A DNA stretch of 64,000 nucleotides from Streptomyces sp. NBC_01471 (GCF_041438865.1 NZ_CP109450.1:4547001-4611000); one strand, 5' to 3'. Positions 49,732 to 59,450 are shown, counted from the first letter of the stretch. A program made the numbers and translations. The notes: generated from the sequence alone by a model not told the origin.

Positions 49732-50514
49732 ATGGGCAAGCTCGACGGGCGGGTCGTCGTCATCACCGGCGCGGCGCGCGGACAGGGCGAACAGGAGGCG
49801 CGGCTCTTCGTCGCCGAGGGGGCGAAGGTCCTGCTCGGGGACGTGCTGGACGAGCAGGGCGCGGCGCTCGCCAAGGAACTGGGGGAGTCCGCCGCGTATG
49901 TCCGTCTGGACGTGACCCGGGAGGCGGACTGGAGCGCCGCCGCCGCGGTGGCCAAGGAGACCTTCGGGAAGATCGACGGACTGGTCAACAACGCCGGCAT
50001 CCTGCGCTTCAACGAGCTGGTGACGACCCCGCTGGACGAGTTCCAGCAGGTCGTGCAGGTCAACCAGGTCGGTGCCTTCCTCGGCATCCGGACCATCGCC
50101 CCGGAGATCGAGGCGGCGGGCGGCGGGACCATCGTCAACACCGCCTCGTACACCGCGCTCACCGGGATGGCGTTCGTCGGCTCGTACGCGGCGACCAAGG
50201 CCGCGATCGTCGGGCTGACCCGGGTCGCCGCGATGGAACTGGCGGCGAAGGGCATCCGGGTCAACGCGATGTGCCCGGGCGCCATCGACACCCCCATGAG
50301 CAACCCCGCCCAGCTCGACCCGGACGCGGACCCGGCCGAGTCGTCGGCGGCGCTGGACGAGCTCTACCGGAAACTGGTGCCGCTGGGGCGGGTGGGCAGG
50401 CCCGAGGAGGTCGCCAGGCTGGCGCTCTTCCTCTCGGGCGAGGACTCCTCGTACATCACCGGGCAGCCCTTCGTCATCGACGGCGGCTGGCTGGCCGGGG
50501 TCAGCATCTTCTGA
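49732..50514 (+). CDS. SDR family oxidoreductase (20-beta-HSD-like)
   Basis: A 260-residue classical SDR: GAARGQGEQEAR cofactor motif, NNAGILRF, YAATKAA catalytic Tyr/Lys, and PGAIDTPM. GGGAGAG precedes the ATG. The overall pattern is that of 3-alpha/20-beta hydroxysteroid dehydrogenases, but many SDRs share it. Last gene of the amidohydrolase operon. Confidence 0.9.
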   Translation: MGKLDGRVVVITGAARGQGEQEARLFVAEGAKVLLGDVLDEQGAALAKELGESAAYVRLDVTREADWSAAAAVAKETFGKIDGLVNNAGILRFNELVTTPLDEFQQVVQVNQVGAFLGIRTIAPEIEAAGGGTIVNTASYTALTGMAFVGSYAATKAAIVGLTRVAAMELAAKGIRVNAMCPGAIDTPMSNPAQLDPDADPAESSAALDELYRKLVPLGRVGRPEEVARLALFLSGEDSSYITGQPFVIDGGWLAGVSIF

Positions 50515-50531
50515 CCCGCGGAGCCACAGAG

Positions 50532-50608
50532 CTGACTGCCCGTCAGCTATTGACGCTCCCCGCGTGCGGTGCCACAGTCGACTTCACCGCAATCTGACGG
50601 TGTGTCAG
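50532..50608. promoter_or_regulatory. two CTGAC-N5-GTCAG operators, LLM/D-aminoacylase/ALDH operon
   Basis: CTGACTGCCCGTCAG at 50532-50546 and CTGACGGTGTGTCAG at 50594-50608 are separated by 62 bp centre to centre, close to six helical turns. Both lie upstream of the TTG-start LLM gene; looping or dual promoter coverage is possible. Confidence 0.7.
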
Positions 50609-50643
50609 AAAAGCGGTCAGAGACCTAGGGACGGTGAACCCCT

Positions 50644-51768
50644 TTGGAATTCGGGCTCTTTGTACAGGGATACGTACCGAAGCAGCGCCTCCAGGCCGAT
50701 CCCGAGGCCGAGCACAAGGCGCTGATGGAGGAGACCGAGTACGTCATCCAGGCGGACAAGTCCAACTTCAAGTACGCCTGGGCCTCCGAGCACCACTTCC
50801 TGGAGGAGTACTCGCACCTCTCCGCCAACGACGTGTTCCTCGGGTACCTCGCGCACGCGACGGACCGCATCCACCTCGGGTCCGGCATCTTCAACCCGCT
50901 GGCGCCGGTCAACCACCCCGTCAAGGTCGCCGAGAAGGTGGCCATGATGGACCACCTCTCGGAGGGCCGCTTCGAGTTCGGCTCGGGGCGCGGTGCGGGC
51001 AGTCACGAGATCCTCGGGTTCATGCCGGGCATCACGGACATGAACCACACCAAGGAGATCTGGGAAGAGACGATCGGCGAGTTTCCCAAGATGTGGCTCC
51101 AGGACGAGTACGTCGGCTTCCAGGGCAAGCACTGGTCGCTGCCGCCGCGCAAGATCCTGCCCAAGCCGTACGGGAAGGCGCACCCGGCCATGTGGTACGC
51201 CGCCGGGTCACCCGCCTCGTACGCGATGGCCGGCAAGAAGGGCCTCGGGGTGCTGGGGTTCAGCGTCCAGAAGGTCTCGGACATGGAGTGGGTCGTCGAG
51301 TCGTACAAGAACGCGGTGAAGGAGGCCGAGCCGATCGGCGCCTTCGTCAACGACAACGTCATGGTGACCTCGACCGCGATCTGCGCCGAGACCCACGACA
51401 AGGCGGTCGAGATCGCCGTCAGCGGCGGGCTGAACTACCTGCAGTCGCTGCTGTTCCGCTATCACGACACGTTCCCGCGGCCCGACGGCATCCCGGAGTG
51501 GCCCGAGCTGCTGCCCGAGTACAGCACGGAGATCATCGAGCTGCTCATCGCGGAGGAGCTGATGATCTGCGGTGACCCCGGCGAGGTGCTCCAGCAGTGC
51601 AAGCGGTGGGAGCAGGCGGGGGCGGACCAGCTGTCGTTCGGGCTGCCGATCGGGATCTCGTCCGAGGACACGCTCAACACCATCAAGCTCATCGGTGAGC
51701 ACGTCATCCCGCAGATCGACACGGACCCGGTCCACCGGACGACCCGCTTCCGGCAGACCGGGGCGTAA
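50644..51768 (+). CDS. LLM class flavin-dependent oxidoreductase
   Basis: A 374-residue bacterial-luciferase-like monooxygenase: EFGLFVQGYVPKQR, WASEHHFLEEYSHLSANDV, IHLGSGIFNPLAPVNHPVK and ASYAMAGKKGLG. It is of the alkanal/FMN-dependent group and would need a flavin reductase, perhaps that at 9884. The start is a TTG at 50644; the protein begins there by homology, GGGACGG is 15 bases upstream, and no ATG or GTG fits. First gene of an operon with the two below. Confidence 0.87.
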   Translation: MEFGLFVQGYVPKQRLQADPEAEHKALMEETEYVIQADKSNFKYAWASEHHFLEEYSHLSANDVFLGYLAHATDRIHLGSGIFNPLAPVNHPVKVAEKVAMMDHLSEGRFEFGSGRGAGSHEILGFMPGITDMNHTKEIWEETIGEFPKMWLQDEYVGFQGKHWSLPPRKILPKPYGKAHPAMWYAAGSPASYAMAGKKGLGVLGFSVQKVSDMEWVVESYKNAVKEAEPIGAFVNDNVMVTSTAICAETHDKAVEIAVSGGLNYLQSLLFRYHDTFPRPDGIPEWPELLPEYSTEIIELLIAEELMICGDPGEVLQQCKRWEQAGADQLSFGLPIGISSEDTLNTIKLIGEHVIPQIDTDPVHRTTRFRQTGA

Positions 51769-51949
51769 GGGGTCCTCCACCTCGGGGCGGACGGCGGCTC
51801 CATCCCGGACGGCTGCCGTCCGGTTCCGGCCGGCGCGTACGGGGAGCGGCCTTCCCGTACCCGCCGGCCGGAGCCATGCGCCCGGCCGGGCCCGCGGCGT
51901 CTCCAGCCCGCCCCCTCGCCCGAACACTGAAGAGAAGGGACCAGACCAC

Positions 51950-53689
51950 ATGCTCGACCACCTCATCCGCGGAGCGACCGTCGTGGACGGCACCGGTGCC
52001 CCCTCGTACGTCGCGGACCTCGGCATCCGGGACGGCCGCATAGCCGTCATCGCGAAGCCCGGCACCGTCACCGAGCCCGCCGCGAGCACCGAGGACGCCA
52101 CCGGACTCGTGCTCGCCCCCGGCTTCGTCGACCCGCACACCCACTACGACGCACAGCTCTTCTGGGACCCGTACGCCACCCCGTCCATGAACCACGGCGT
52201 GACCACCGTCGCGGGCGGCAACTGCGGCTTCACCCTCGCCCCGCTCAACCCGGACCGCCCCGCCGACGCCGACTACACGCGCCGCATGATGTCCAAGGTC
52301 GAGGGCATGTCGCTGGTCGCGCTCGAAGAGGGCGCCCCCTGGAACTGGTCGACCTTCGCGGAGTACCTGGACGCCCTGGACGGCCGTACCGCCGTCAACG
52401 CGGGGTTCATGGTGGGCCACTGCGCCCTGCGCCGCCACGTGATGGGGGCCGACGCCATCGGCGGGCAGCCCACCGGGGAACAGCTCGCCGAGATGCTGCG
52501 GCTCTTCCACGAGGCGATGGACGCGGGTGCCTGGGGGTTCTCCACCACCCAGTCGTCCACCCACTCCGACGGTGACGGCGAGCCCGTCGCGTCCCGGCAC
52601 GCGGGCCCCGCCGAACTGCTCGCCCTGTCCAAGGCGGTCGGCGAGCACGAGGGCACCCAGATCGAAGCCATCGTCGCGGGCTGCCTCGACCAGTTCAGCG
52701 ACGAGGAGGTCGACCTCTTCGTCGGGATGAGCGCGGCAGCGGGCCGCCCGCTCAACTGGAACGTCCTGACCATCGACGCCGCCGTGCCCGAACGCGTACC
52801 GCGCCAGATCAGCGCCAGCGACCGCGCGCGCGAGGAGGGCGGCCGGATCGTCGCCCTCACGATGCCCATCCTGACCCCGATGAACATGTCGCTCGGCACG
52901 TTCTGCGCGCTGAACCTGATCCCCGGCTGGGGCGACGTCCTGGGGCTTCCGGTGCCCGAGCGGATCACGGAGCTGCGCGACCCCGGCGTACGGGCGGAGA
53001 TGCTGCGGCGCGCCAACAGCAAGGAGGCGGGCGTCTTCCGGCGGCTCGTCAACTTCGGGCGGTACGTCATCGGCGACACCTACTCCGAGGCCAACGAAGG
53101 GCTCAGCGGCCGGGTGGTGAAGGACATCGCGGCCGAGCGCGGTCAGGAGCCGTTCCACTGCCTGGTGGAGATCTGCGCCAACGACGACCTGCGCACCGTG
53201 CTCTGGCCGATGCCCACCGACAACGACCCGGACTCCTGGGAGCTGCGGCGCAAGACCTGGGAGCACGAGGACGTGATGCTGGGCGGCTCCGACGCGGGCG
53301 CGCACCTGGACCGGATGTGCGGTGCCCCGTACACGACGCGCTTCATCGGGGACTGCCTGCGCGGCCGCAAGCTGGTCGGCCTCGAAGCGGCGGTGAAGAT
53401 GCTGACGGACGACCCGGCCCAGCTCTTCGGGCTGCGTGAGCGCGGCCGGATCGAGGAGGGCTTCCACGCCGATCTGGTGCTGTTCGACCCGGAGCGGATC
53501 GCGGCGGGCCCGGCGACGCTCGTGCACGACCTGCCGGGCGACAGCCCCCGGCTCGACTCCCGGGCGATCGGCATCGTGTCGGTACGGGTCAATGGCGTCG
53601 AGACCATCAGGGACGACGAGATCACCGGCGCCGTGCCGGGCACGGTACTGCGGTCGGGCCGCGACACCAGGACGGTGGCGACCCGTTGA
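51950..53689 (+). CDS. N-acyl-D-amino-acid deacylase/amidohydrolase family protein
   Basis: A 579-residue urease-type amidohydrolase. It has DPHTHYDAQLFWDP (HxH metal ligands, about residue 63), NCGFTLAP, FSTTQSSTHSD, LLGGSDAGAHLDRM and a closing beta sandwich (FHADLVLFDPERI). Similar proteins annotated as D-aminoacylases also occur in actinobacterial ring-degradation clusters where the substrate is not an N-acyl amino acid. AGAAGGGA precedes the ATG. It overlaps the aldehyde dehydrogenase start by four bases. Confidence 0.85.
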   Translation: MLDHLIRGATVVDGTGAPSYVADLGIRDGRIAVIAKPGTVTEPAASTEDATGLVLAPGFVDPHTHYDAQLFWDPYATPSMNHGVTTVAGGNCGFTLAPLNPDRPADADYTRRMMSKVEGMSLVALEEGAPWNWSTFAEYLDALDGRTAVNAGFMVGHCALRRHVMGADAIGGQPTGEQLAEMLRLFHEAMDAGAWGFSTTQSSTHSDGDGEPVASRHAGPAELLALSKAVGEHEGTQIEAIVAGCLDQFSDEEVDLFVGMSAAAGRPLNWNVLTIDAAVPERVPRQISASDRAREEGGRIVALTMPILTPMNMSLGTFCALNLIPGWGDVLGLPVPERITELRDPGVRAEMLRRANSKEAGVFRRLVNFGRYVIGDTYSEANEGLSGRVVKDIAAERGQEPFHCLVEICANDDLRTVLWPMPTDNDPDSWELRRKTWEHEDVMLGGSDAGAHLDRMCGAPYTTRFIGDCLRGRKLVGLEAAVKMLTDDPAQLFGLRERGRIEEGFHADLVLFDPERIAAGPATLVHDLPGDSPRLDSRAIGIVSVRVNGVETIRDDEITGAVPGTVLRSGRDTRTVATR

Positions 53690-55173
53690 GCGAGGGCCAG
53701 GAACAGCGGGTGAACGCGGTCCGGGACCAGGGGCTGTTCATCGACGGCGAGTGGGTCGCGCCGGACGGCGGGCACTACGACGTGATCAACCCGGCCACCG
53801 AGGAGAGCGTCGGTCCCGCGCCCGAAGCGAGCCGCGAGCAGGTGTACGCGGCGGCTGCCGCCGCTCGTGCCGCCTTCGCGGGCTGGTCACGGACGGCGCC
53901 GGAGGAGCGCTCCGCGATCCTCGGCCGGGCCGCCGACATCATGCAGCGGGAGTTCCTGCCGTACGCGGCGCTCGCCCGGGCGGAGAGCGGCGCCACCACG
54001 GCGACGGCACGCGGTATGCAGGTCGGCGTGGGGGTGGCACGCTTCCGGCGCTATGCGAAGGGCGCGCTCGAACCGGTCGAGCAGGGGCTGCCGCCGCAGA
54101 TCAACGAGGCGGGCCCGATGGGCCGGGCAGGCGTCTTCGGGGCGCTCGCCGCCCGCCGGCCGGTGGGTGTCGTCACCTGCATCACCTCGTACAACAACCC
54201 CTGGGCCAATCCCGCGGGCAAGGTCGCGCCCGCGCTCGCCATGGGCAACACGGTGGTCGTCAAGCCCGCGCCGCAGGACCCCCTCTCGGTCTTCCGGATG
54301 GCGGAGGCGCTGGCCGAGGCGGGGGTGCCGCGCGGGGTGGTGAACGTGGTGAGCGGGACGGGTACGGAGGTGGGCGAGGCGGCCGTCGACTCACCGGACG
54401 TCGACATGGTCAGCTTCACCGGCTCCACGGAGGTCGGCAGGCGCATTGCCGAGGTCTGCGGCCGTGGCATGAAGCGGCAGCTGATGGAGCTGGGCGGCAA
54501 GGGCGCGGCGCTGGTCTTCGACGACGCGGACTTGGCATCGGCGGTGTCCGGGATCGGCACGACCTTCTCCTTCTACAGCGGTCAGATCTGCACGGCGCCC
54601 ACCCGGGTCCTGGCCCAGCGCGGCATCCACGACCAGCTGGTGGAGCAACTTGCCGCGTACATGGGCCACTTGAAGGTCGGTGACCCGGGCGAGCGGGGCA
54701 CCGTGGTCGGGCCGGTCATCTCGGCGGCCCACCGGGACCGGATCGAGTCGTACGTCGACCTCGGCCGGAAGGAGGGCGCGACGGTCGTCGCGGGCGGTGA
54801 ACGGCCCTCGTTCGAGAAGGGCTTCTACACCGCGCCCACCCTGCTGGCCGACTGCACCAACGACATGCGGGTCGTCCGCGAGGAGATCTTCGGCCCGGTC
54901 GTCGTGGTCGTCCCCTTCGACGACGAGGAGGAGGGCATCGCCCTGGCCAACGACAGCGACTACGGCCTGCTCGACTACGTCTGGTCCGGTGACGTGGCCC
55001 GCGCCTTCCGGGTGGCTGCCCGGCTGCGGGCCGGAGGGGTCGGGGTGAACACCGTCGGGCGGAACATGGAGGCCCCGTTCGGCGGGTTCAAACAGAGCGG
55101 CGTGGGCCGGGACGTCGGCTCGTACGCCCTGCACGCCTACAGCGAGACGCAGTCGATCGTCTGGCCGGGGTGA
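53686..55173 (+). CDS. aldehyde dehydrogenase family protein
   Basis: A 495-residue NAD(P)-dependent ALDH: INPATEESVG, TSYNNPWANPAGKVAPALAM, SFTGSTEVGRR, the Glu region MELGGKG and the catalytic Cys in FYSGQICTAPTR (about residue 303). The TTG at 53686 overlaps the preceding stop (TTGA) and gives the best operon geometry; GTG 53710 has AGGA and would remove eight residues. It probably oxidises an aldehyde produced earlier in the operon's pathway. Confidence 0.9.
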   Translation: MSEGQEQRVNAVRDQGLFIDGEWVAPDGGHYDVINPATEESVGPAPEASREQVYAAAAAARAAFAGWSRTAPEERSAILGRAADIMQREFLPYAALARAESGATTATARGMQVGVGVARFRRYAKGALEPVEQGLPPQINEAGPMGRAGVFGALAARRPVGVVTCITSYNNPWANPAGKVAPALAMGNTVVVKPAPQDPLSVFRMAEALAEAGVPRGVVNVVSGTGTEVGEAAVDSPDVDMVSFTGSTEVGRRIAEVCGRGMKRQLMELGGKGAALVFDDADLASAVSGIGTTFSFYSGQICTAPTRVLAQRGIHDQLVEQLAAYMGHLKVGDPGERGTVVGPVISAAHRDRIESYVDLGRKEGATVVAGGERPSFEKGFYTAPTLLADCTNDMRVVREEIFGPVVVVVPFDDEEEGIALANDSDYGLLDYVWSGDVARAFRVAARLRAGGVGVNTVGRNMEAPFGGFKQSGVGRDVGSYALHAYSETQSIVWPG

Positions 55174-55184
55174 GCGGCTCCGGG

Positions 55185-55790
55185 TCACAGCCAGCCGTTG
55201 CCCTCCGCGAGCCGGACCGCCTCGGCGCGGGTGCGTGCCCGGGTCTTTCCGATGGCCGATGACAGGTGGTTGCGCACGGTGCCCTTGGACAGGTGCAGGG
55301 ACCGGGCGATGTCGGTGACCGTGCCGCCGTCGGCCGCGGCGCGGAGCACGTCGCTCTCCCGGTCGGTGAGGGGGCTGACACCGCTGGCGAGGGATTCGGC
55401 CGCGAGAGCGGGGTCGACCACGCGCAGCCCGGCGTGCACGCGGCGGATCGCCTCGACGAGCTGTTCGGGCGGGGAGTCCTTGACGACGAAACCGGCCGCG
55501 CCCGCCGACATCGCCCGCGCGAGGTAGCCGGGCCGGCCGAAGGTGGTGCAGATGACCACGCGGCAGGCAGGCAGTACGCGGTGGAGTTCGGCGGCGACCG
55601 TGAGCCCGTCCGGGCCGGGCATCTGCACGTCCAGGAGCGCGATGTCCGGGGTGGTGCGCGCCGCGGCTTCGAGTGCCTCGGCGCCCGAGGCGGCCTCGGC
55701 GACCACGTCGATGTCGGCTTCGAGCCGCAGCATCGAGGCCAGCGCCCCGCGCACGAGCGCCTGGTCGTCGGCGAGCAGGACACGGATCAT
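55185..55790 (-). CDS. LuxR-type response regulator (DesR-like)
   Basis: A 201-residue NarL/DesR-type regulator. The receiver domain (VLLADDQALVRGAL, phospho-acceptor in IALLDVQMPGPDG) is followed by a LuxR HTH (LTDRESDVLRAAADGGTVTD, LHLSKGTVRNHLS). It overlaps its sensor kinase by ATGA and converges on the ALDH gene. Target genes are not evident. Confidence 0.93.
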   Translation of the reverse strand: MIRVLLADDQALVRGALASMLRLEADIDVVAEAASGAEALEAAARTTPDIALLDVQMPGPDGLTVAAELHRVLPACRVVICTTFGRPGYLARAMSAGAAGFVVKDSPPEQLVEAIRRVHAGLRVVDPALAAESLASGVSPLTDRESDVLRAAADGGTVTDIARSLHLSKGTVRNHLSSAIGKTRARTRAEAVRLAEGNGWL

Positions 55791-56995
55791 GCCGGTTCCT
55801 CCCCGGCGGAGGGCGCCGGCGCGGTCGCGGGCCGCGCTGCCGGTGCCGGACCGCGCGCGAGCACGCGGAAACCACCGCCGGGGCGTTCGCCGTGCGTCAG
55901 CGTGCCCGAGACCGCGGCCAGCCGCTCGGTGAGGCCGGTCAGTCCGTGTCCGGCCACCGTCCCGGACGGGCCCGTGCCGTCGTCGGTGATCTCCACCCAG
56001 TCGCGGCCCAGCCGGATGCCGCACTGTTCGGCGGCGGAGTGGCGCAGCACATTGGTCACCGCCTCCCGCACCACGTAGCCGAAGACCGCCTGCAACTCGG
56101 GCGTCACGTTGTCGGCAGCGGTCGGCAGCTCGGCCCTTACGCCCGCGGCGCGGAGTGCCACGCGTGCGCCGGCGATCTCGGCGGCCAGCGACACCGTCCG
56201 GTAGTCGGAGACCGTGGCCCGTACATCGGAGAGGGCCTGCCGCGACAGGCTTTCGAGTTCGCGGATCTCGGCGACGGCCCGGTCGACGTCGCCGGAGTGC
56301 TCCAGGACGCGCCGGGCCAGTCCCAGCTTGACGGTCATCGTCGAGAGGCTGTGCCCGAGGACGTCGTGCAGGTCCCGGGCGACCCGCTCCCGCTCCCGGG
56401 CCACGGCCAGACTCCTGACCTGCTCGCGGGCGGCCCTCAGGTGGCCGATCGTGAAGGTCAGCGCGAAGACGGTGCCGAGGACGGCGGTGACGCCGACGAG
56501 CAGCGCCACCTCCCCCCAGTGCACGCGCCCGTCGCCCAGCCGCATCCAGACGACCTGGAGGAGGGCCACGGCGAAGCCGAGCAGCCAGGAGCAGCGCAAC
56601 GGCAGCAGCATCAGCCCGATCACGACGGCGTACGTCATGTCGGTCAGGTAATCGGGCGTGCCCAGCAGCAGCGCCGGGGCGGCCCCGAGCGCGAACATCA
56701 CGGCGACGGCTACGCCGCGCGAGAGCCGGGACGCCACAGGACCGCGCCACAGGGCGGCCGAGTAGCCCACGCCGTAGCAGGCGAGGGCGGCGAGGGCGGC
56801 ACCGATGAGCCAGGTGTTCCTGCCGCTGTCCGCGATCTCGGTGGCCCGGGGGATCAGGAGGAGCAGGGAGACGCTGTTGGCGACGACGATGATCTTCCGG
56901 CTCCGGCCGCCGTCCTCCCCGGTCGCCCAGAAGCTCCAGTCCGGCCACTGCCGTGCGGAGAACCTGTCGGGCCGGCGCTTGCTCACGCCGGCCAT
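55787..56995 (-). CDS. sensor histidine kinase (DesK-like, HisKA_3)
   Basis: A 402-residue membrane kinase with about five hydrophobic segments in residues 35-190 and the HisKA_3 box ERERVARDLHDVLGHSLS (phosphorylated His near 220). An ATPase domain follows (VREAVTNVLRHS, then DDGTGPSGTVAGHGLTGL). It pairs with the response regulator through a four-base overlap. The signal is unknown; the DesK fold suggests membrane sensing. Confidence 0.92.
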   Translation of the reverse strand: MAGVSKRRPDRFSARQWPDWSFWATGEDGGRSRKIIVVANSVSLLLLIPRATEIADSGRNTWLIGAALAALACYGVGYSAALWRGPVASRLSRGVAVAVMFALGAAPALLLGTPDYLTDMTYAVVIGLMLLPLRCSWLLGFAVALLQVVWMRLGDGRVHWGEVALLVGVTAVLGTVFALTFTIGHLRAAREQVRSLAVARERERVARDLHDVLGHSLSTMTVKLGLARRVLEHSGDVDRAVAEIRELESLSRQALSDVRATVSDYRTVSLAAEIAGARVALRAAGVRAELPTAADNVTPELQAVFGYVVREAVTNVLRHSAAEQCGIRLGRDWVEITDDGTGPSGTVAGHGLTGLTERLAAVSGTLTHGERPGGGFRVLARGPAPAARPATAPAPSAGEEPA

Positions 56996-57183
56996 GTTAG
57001 GTCCCGGCGCTGTCGGCAGGGCACCCGAGCTGCCTCGCCCGGGGCGTATGACGGGTGCGGTCCGGCGGTCTTCACACCCCTGAGTGTCCGGTCCGCGCGG
57101 AGTGGCGGCCTCGCTCGTATGTCACCGCCCGCCCATGACATCTGGCAGGGGTGCGTGCGGCGCCCAGGTGGTGTGCTGGAGCC

Positions 57184-57654
57184 ATGTTGCACGCGAAGAG
57201 GACAAGCCTGTGGCCCCGCCGGTACGAGATCAGCGAGGGAGGCCGGACGCTGACGGTGTTCACGGCCGGGAAGTGGCGGTCCGGGGAGTTCGAGCTCGGC
57301 GGGACCGGCTACCGCGTCCGGTCGCACCGGCTCGCCGGGACCTACGAGTTGCTCACCGCGGACGGTTCGGTCGTGGCGACCACGGACCGGCAGGGCCCGC
57401 GCCGCTGGAGCGTGCACGCCTCCGGGCAGGTGTTCCGCTTCGAGTCGGACTCGATCGGCATCCGGAACCAGTCGCTGATCGGACCGGACGGCGAGCCCGC
57501 CGGTTCGATCACCAGGACCGGCCGGGCCGGGTTCGGTGCCTCCGCCGACCTGCCCGGCCTGGACGCCGAGATACAGGTCTTCGCGGTCGTCGTGATGCTG
57601 CTGCGCTGGCGGCGCAGGCGCGTCGTGGCCGCGAGCGCGGCGGCGAGCGGCTGA
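57184..57654 (+). CDS. small beta-rich protein, possibly LURP-one/tubby-like
   Basis: A 156-residue protein of alternating strands: SLWPRRYEISEGGRTLTVF, SGEFELGGTGYRVRSH, YELLTADGSVVATTDR, FRFESDSIGIRNQSLIG and a hydrophobic C-terminal segment (IQVFAVVVMLLRWRRRR). The pattern of repeated strands resembles the tubby/LURP-one fold. GGAG is four bases before ATG 57184. It is divergent from the two-component system. Function unknown. Confidence 0.7.
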   Translation: MLHAKRTSLWPRRYEISEGGRTLTVFTAGKWRSGEFELGGTGYRVRSHRLAGTYELLTADGSVVATTDRQGPRRWSVHASGQVFRFESDSIGIRNQSLIGPDGEPAGSITRTGRAGFGASADLPGLDAEIQVFAVVVMLLRWRRRRVVAASAAASG

Positions 57655-57719
57655 GCGCGCCGCCCCGACCGGCTTCCCGGTCACGGGCCGGCTCCCCGCA
57701 CGACCCGCTCCGCCCGTCG

Positions 57720-59264
57720 TCACCTCCCCAGGAACACCGGATTCGTCAGCGCCGCCAGCGCCCCCGGCAGCCCGGCCGCCGCCGGGGCGTGCCGGACCTC
57801 CGCGCGGACGTAGCTCGCGTACGCGGGGGTCGTGTGCCACTCCACCGTGCCCGCACCGGACTTCGGCAGCGGCGTCGTGTACAGCGTGCCCTGGTCCGTG
57901 ACGAAGTTCGCCGTGCAGCCGGGGGCGCCGGTGACATCGAGCCGGACCGTCACCGGGGCGTCCGCGGCCACCCGGAGGCGGTCGCCGATGCCCGCGTGGG
58001 CGGCGCGGCCGCCCGTGGCGCCGAAGGTGAGGGAGATCGCCGAGGACTCCGTGATGTACGAGTGGCCCGCGCGGATGCCCGCCAGGACGGCGTCCCTGCT
58101 GAGGTCGTCGGCCAGCACGACCGTCTGCGGGGTGCCGATCCGGTCGGGATCCTTGTGGGCGTCGCTGTTACCCATCGCCGGGGTCCAGTTCGCGCCGCTG
58201 ACCAGGGTGTTGTCCCAGTCCGCGACGGACACCTCGTCGTCCAGGGTGTACGGCCCGTTCCACACCTCCACCGCGTCCGCCTCGCCGAAGCCGAACTTCC
58301 AGTTGCAGCCGATGCAGGTCGCGTGCGGGTGGGCCGGGACGACCAGGCCGCCCGCACGGCGGATCTCGCGGGCGTAGTGGCCGAAGCGGTTGTCCCGGGC
58401 GCGGTAGCGCCAGTCGACCCAGGTGCCGTGGTCGGTGGAGATGCCCAGCACATGGCCGTTGCGCGTGGTGATCTCCTCGCCGGTGAGGATGAGGAGGTCG
58501 TCACCCCACAGCCCGTCCCACGCGCGGTGCCCTGAACTCGTGTTGTGCTCACTGGTGTTGATGAAGTCGAGCCCCGCCGACCGGGCCAGCGCGGCGATCT
58601 CGGCCGGGGTGCGCCCGCCGTCCGAGTGCACGGAGTGGATGTGGCAGTCCCCCCGGTACCAGGCGCGCCCGCGCCCCTTCGCGCGGACCGGCGGATACAC
58701 CGGCTTCGGCGTCGCGGGGGTCGGGCCGAAGCGCAGGGTGACGGTGACCGTGTACGGAAGGCCTTCGGGGGCCGTGGTGTACGGGCCGAGCGCGATGTTC
58801 CACCGGCCCGCGCGGACCGGGCCCGGCAGATAGCCGGGGGTCGCCTCGTCGCCGCGGATGAAGAACTCGCTGCGCGCGCCGCCCGACCAGCCGCGGAAGC
58901 CCGCCCCGCCGAGGCCGGTACCGCGCTCGTCGAAGATGCCGATGTCCAGGGCGTTGCCCTGGGTGCCCGCGGGCACGGCCGGCTTCTCGTACGTGTAGGA
59001 GACCGCCAGCTCGCGTACCCCCTCGGGAACGTCCACCGGCAGGTAGACGTAGTCCGGCGAACCGGGCGGCAGCGTGCCGCGCACGGTCCGCGTCCGGTCC
59101 GGGGTGCTGTCGTGCGGTGCACCGCCGCCGTGACCACCGCCGCCGTCCGCCGCGTTCGCGAAGCTCACGCTTCCCAACGTAAGCGCGGCGGCGGCACCCG
59201 TCACCAGCAGGCCGCGCCTGCCCAGCTCGCCGTGGGTCGGGTCGGTCGGGTCTCCAGGGTTCAT
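57720..59264 (-). CDS. Tat-exported PHP-domain (CehA/McbA-family) metallo-hydrolase
   Basis: A 514-residue secreted enzyme. The Tat signal GRRGLLVTGAAAALTLGSVS precedes an Ala-type cleavage site and a beta domain. The PHP core shows GDCHIHSVHSDGGRTPAEIA (metal HxH), NTSEHNTSS, ILTGEEITTRNGHV and VVPAHPHATCIG, with AMGNSDAHKD further on. The family (CehA/McbA) includes carbamate hydrolases and phosphoesterases. The start at 59264 follows CTGGAG; the ATG at 59294 would be 10 codons longer. Confidence 0.86.
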   Translation of the reverse strand: MNPGDPTDPTHGELGRRGLLVTGAAAALTLGSVSFANAADGGGGHGGGAPHDSTPDRTRTVRGTLPPGSPDYVYLPVDVPEGVRELAVSYTYEKPAVPAGTQGNALDIGIFDERGTGLGGAGFRGWSGGARSEFFIRGDEATPGYLPGPVRAGRWNIALGPYTTAPEGLPYTVTVTLRFGPTPATPKPVYPPVRAKGRGRAWYRGDCHIHSVHSDGGRTPAEIAALARSAGLDFINTSEHNTSSGHRAWDGLWGDDLLILTGEEITTRNGHVLGISTDHGTWVDWRYRARDNRFGHYAREIRRAGGLVVPAHPHATCIGCNWKFGFGEADAVEVWNGPYTLDDEVSVADWDNTLVSGANWTPAMGNSDAHKDPDRIGTPQTVVLADDLSRDAVLAGIRAGHSYITESSAISLTFGATGGRAAHAGIGDRLRVAADAPVTVRLDVTGAPGCTANFVTDQGTLYTTPLPKSGAGTVEWHTTPAYASYVRAEVRHAPAAAGLPGALAALTNPVFLGR

Positions 59265-59450
59265 GCCAACGGCTCCAGGGGTCTGCGGGGACACGAGGGG
59301 TGCAGCTGAACCCTGGTATTCAGCCGTGAACCGGGCGAGAAGGGAAGGGGGCGGGACGGAGACCGTGACACGGCGCTCGGATTTTCGCCCTGTACGTCAT
59401 AACCTCTGCGGCCACGGGCACGGATCACGAGGCGAACGAGGGCGGATGTC

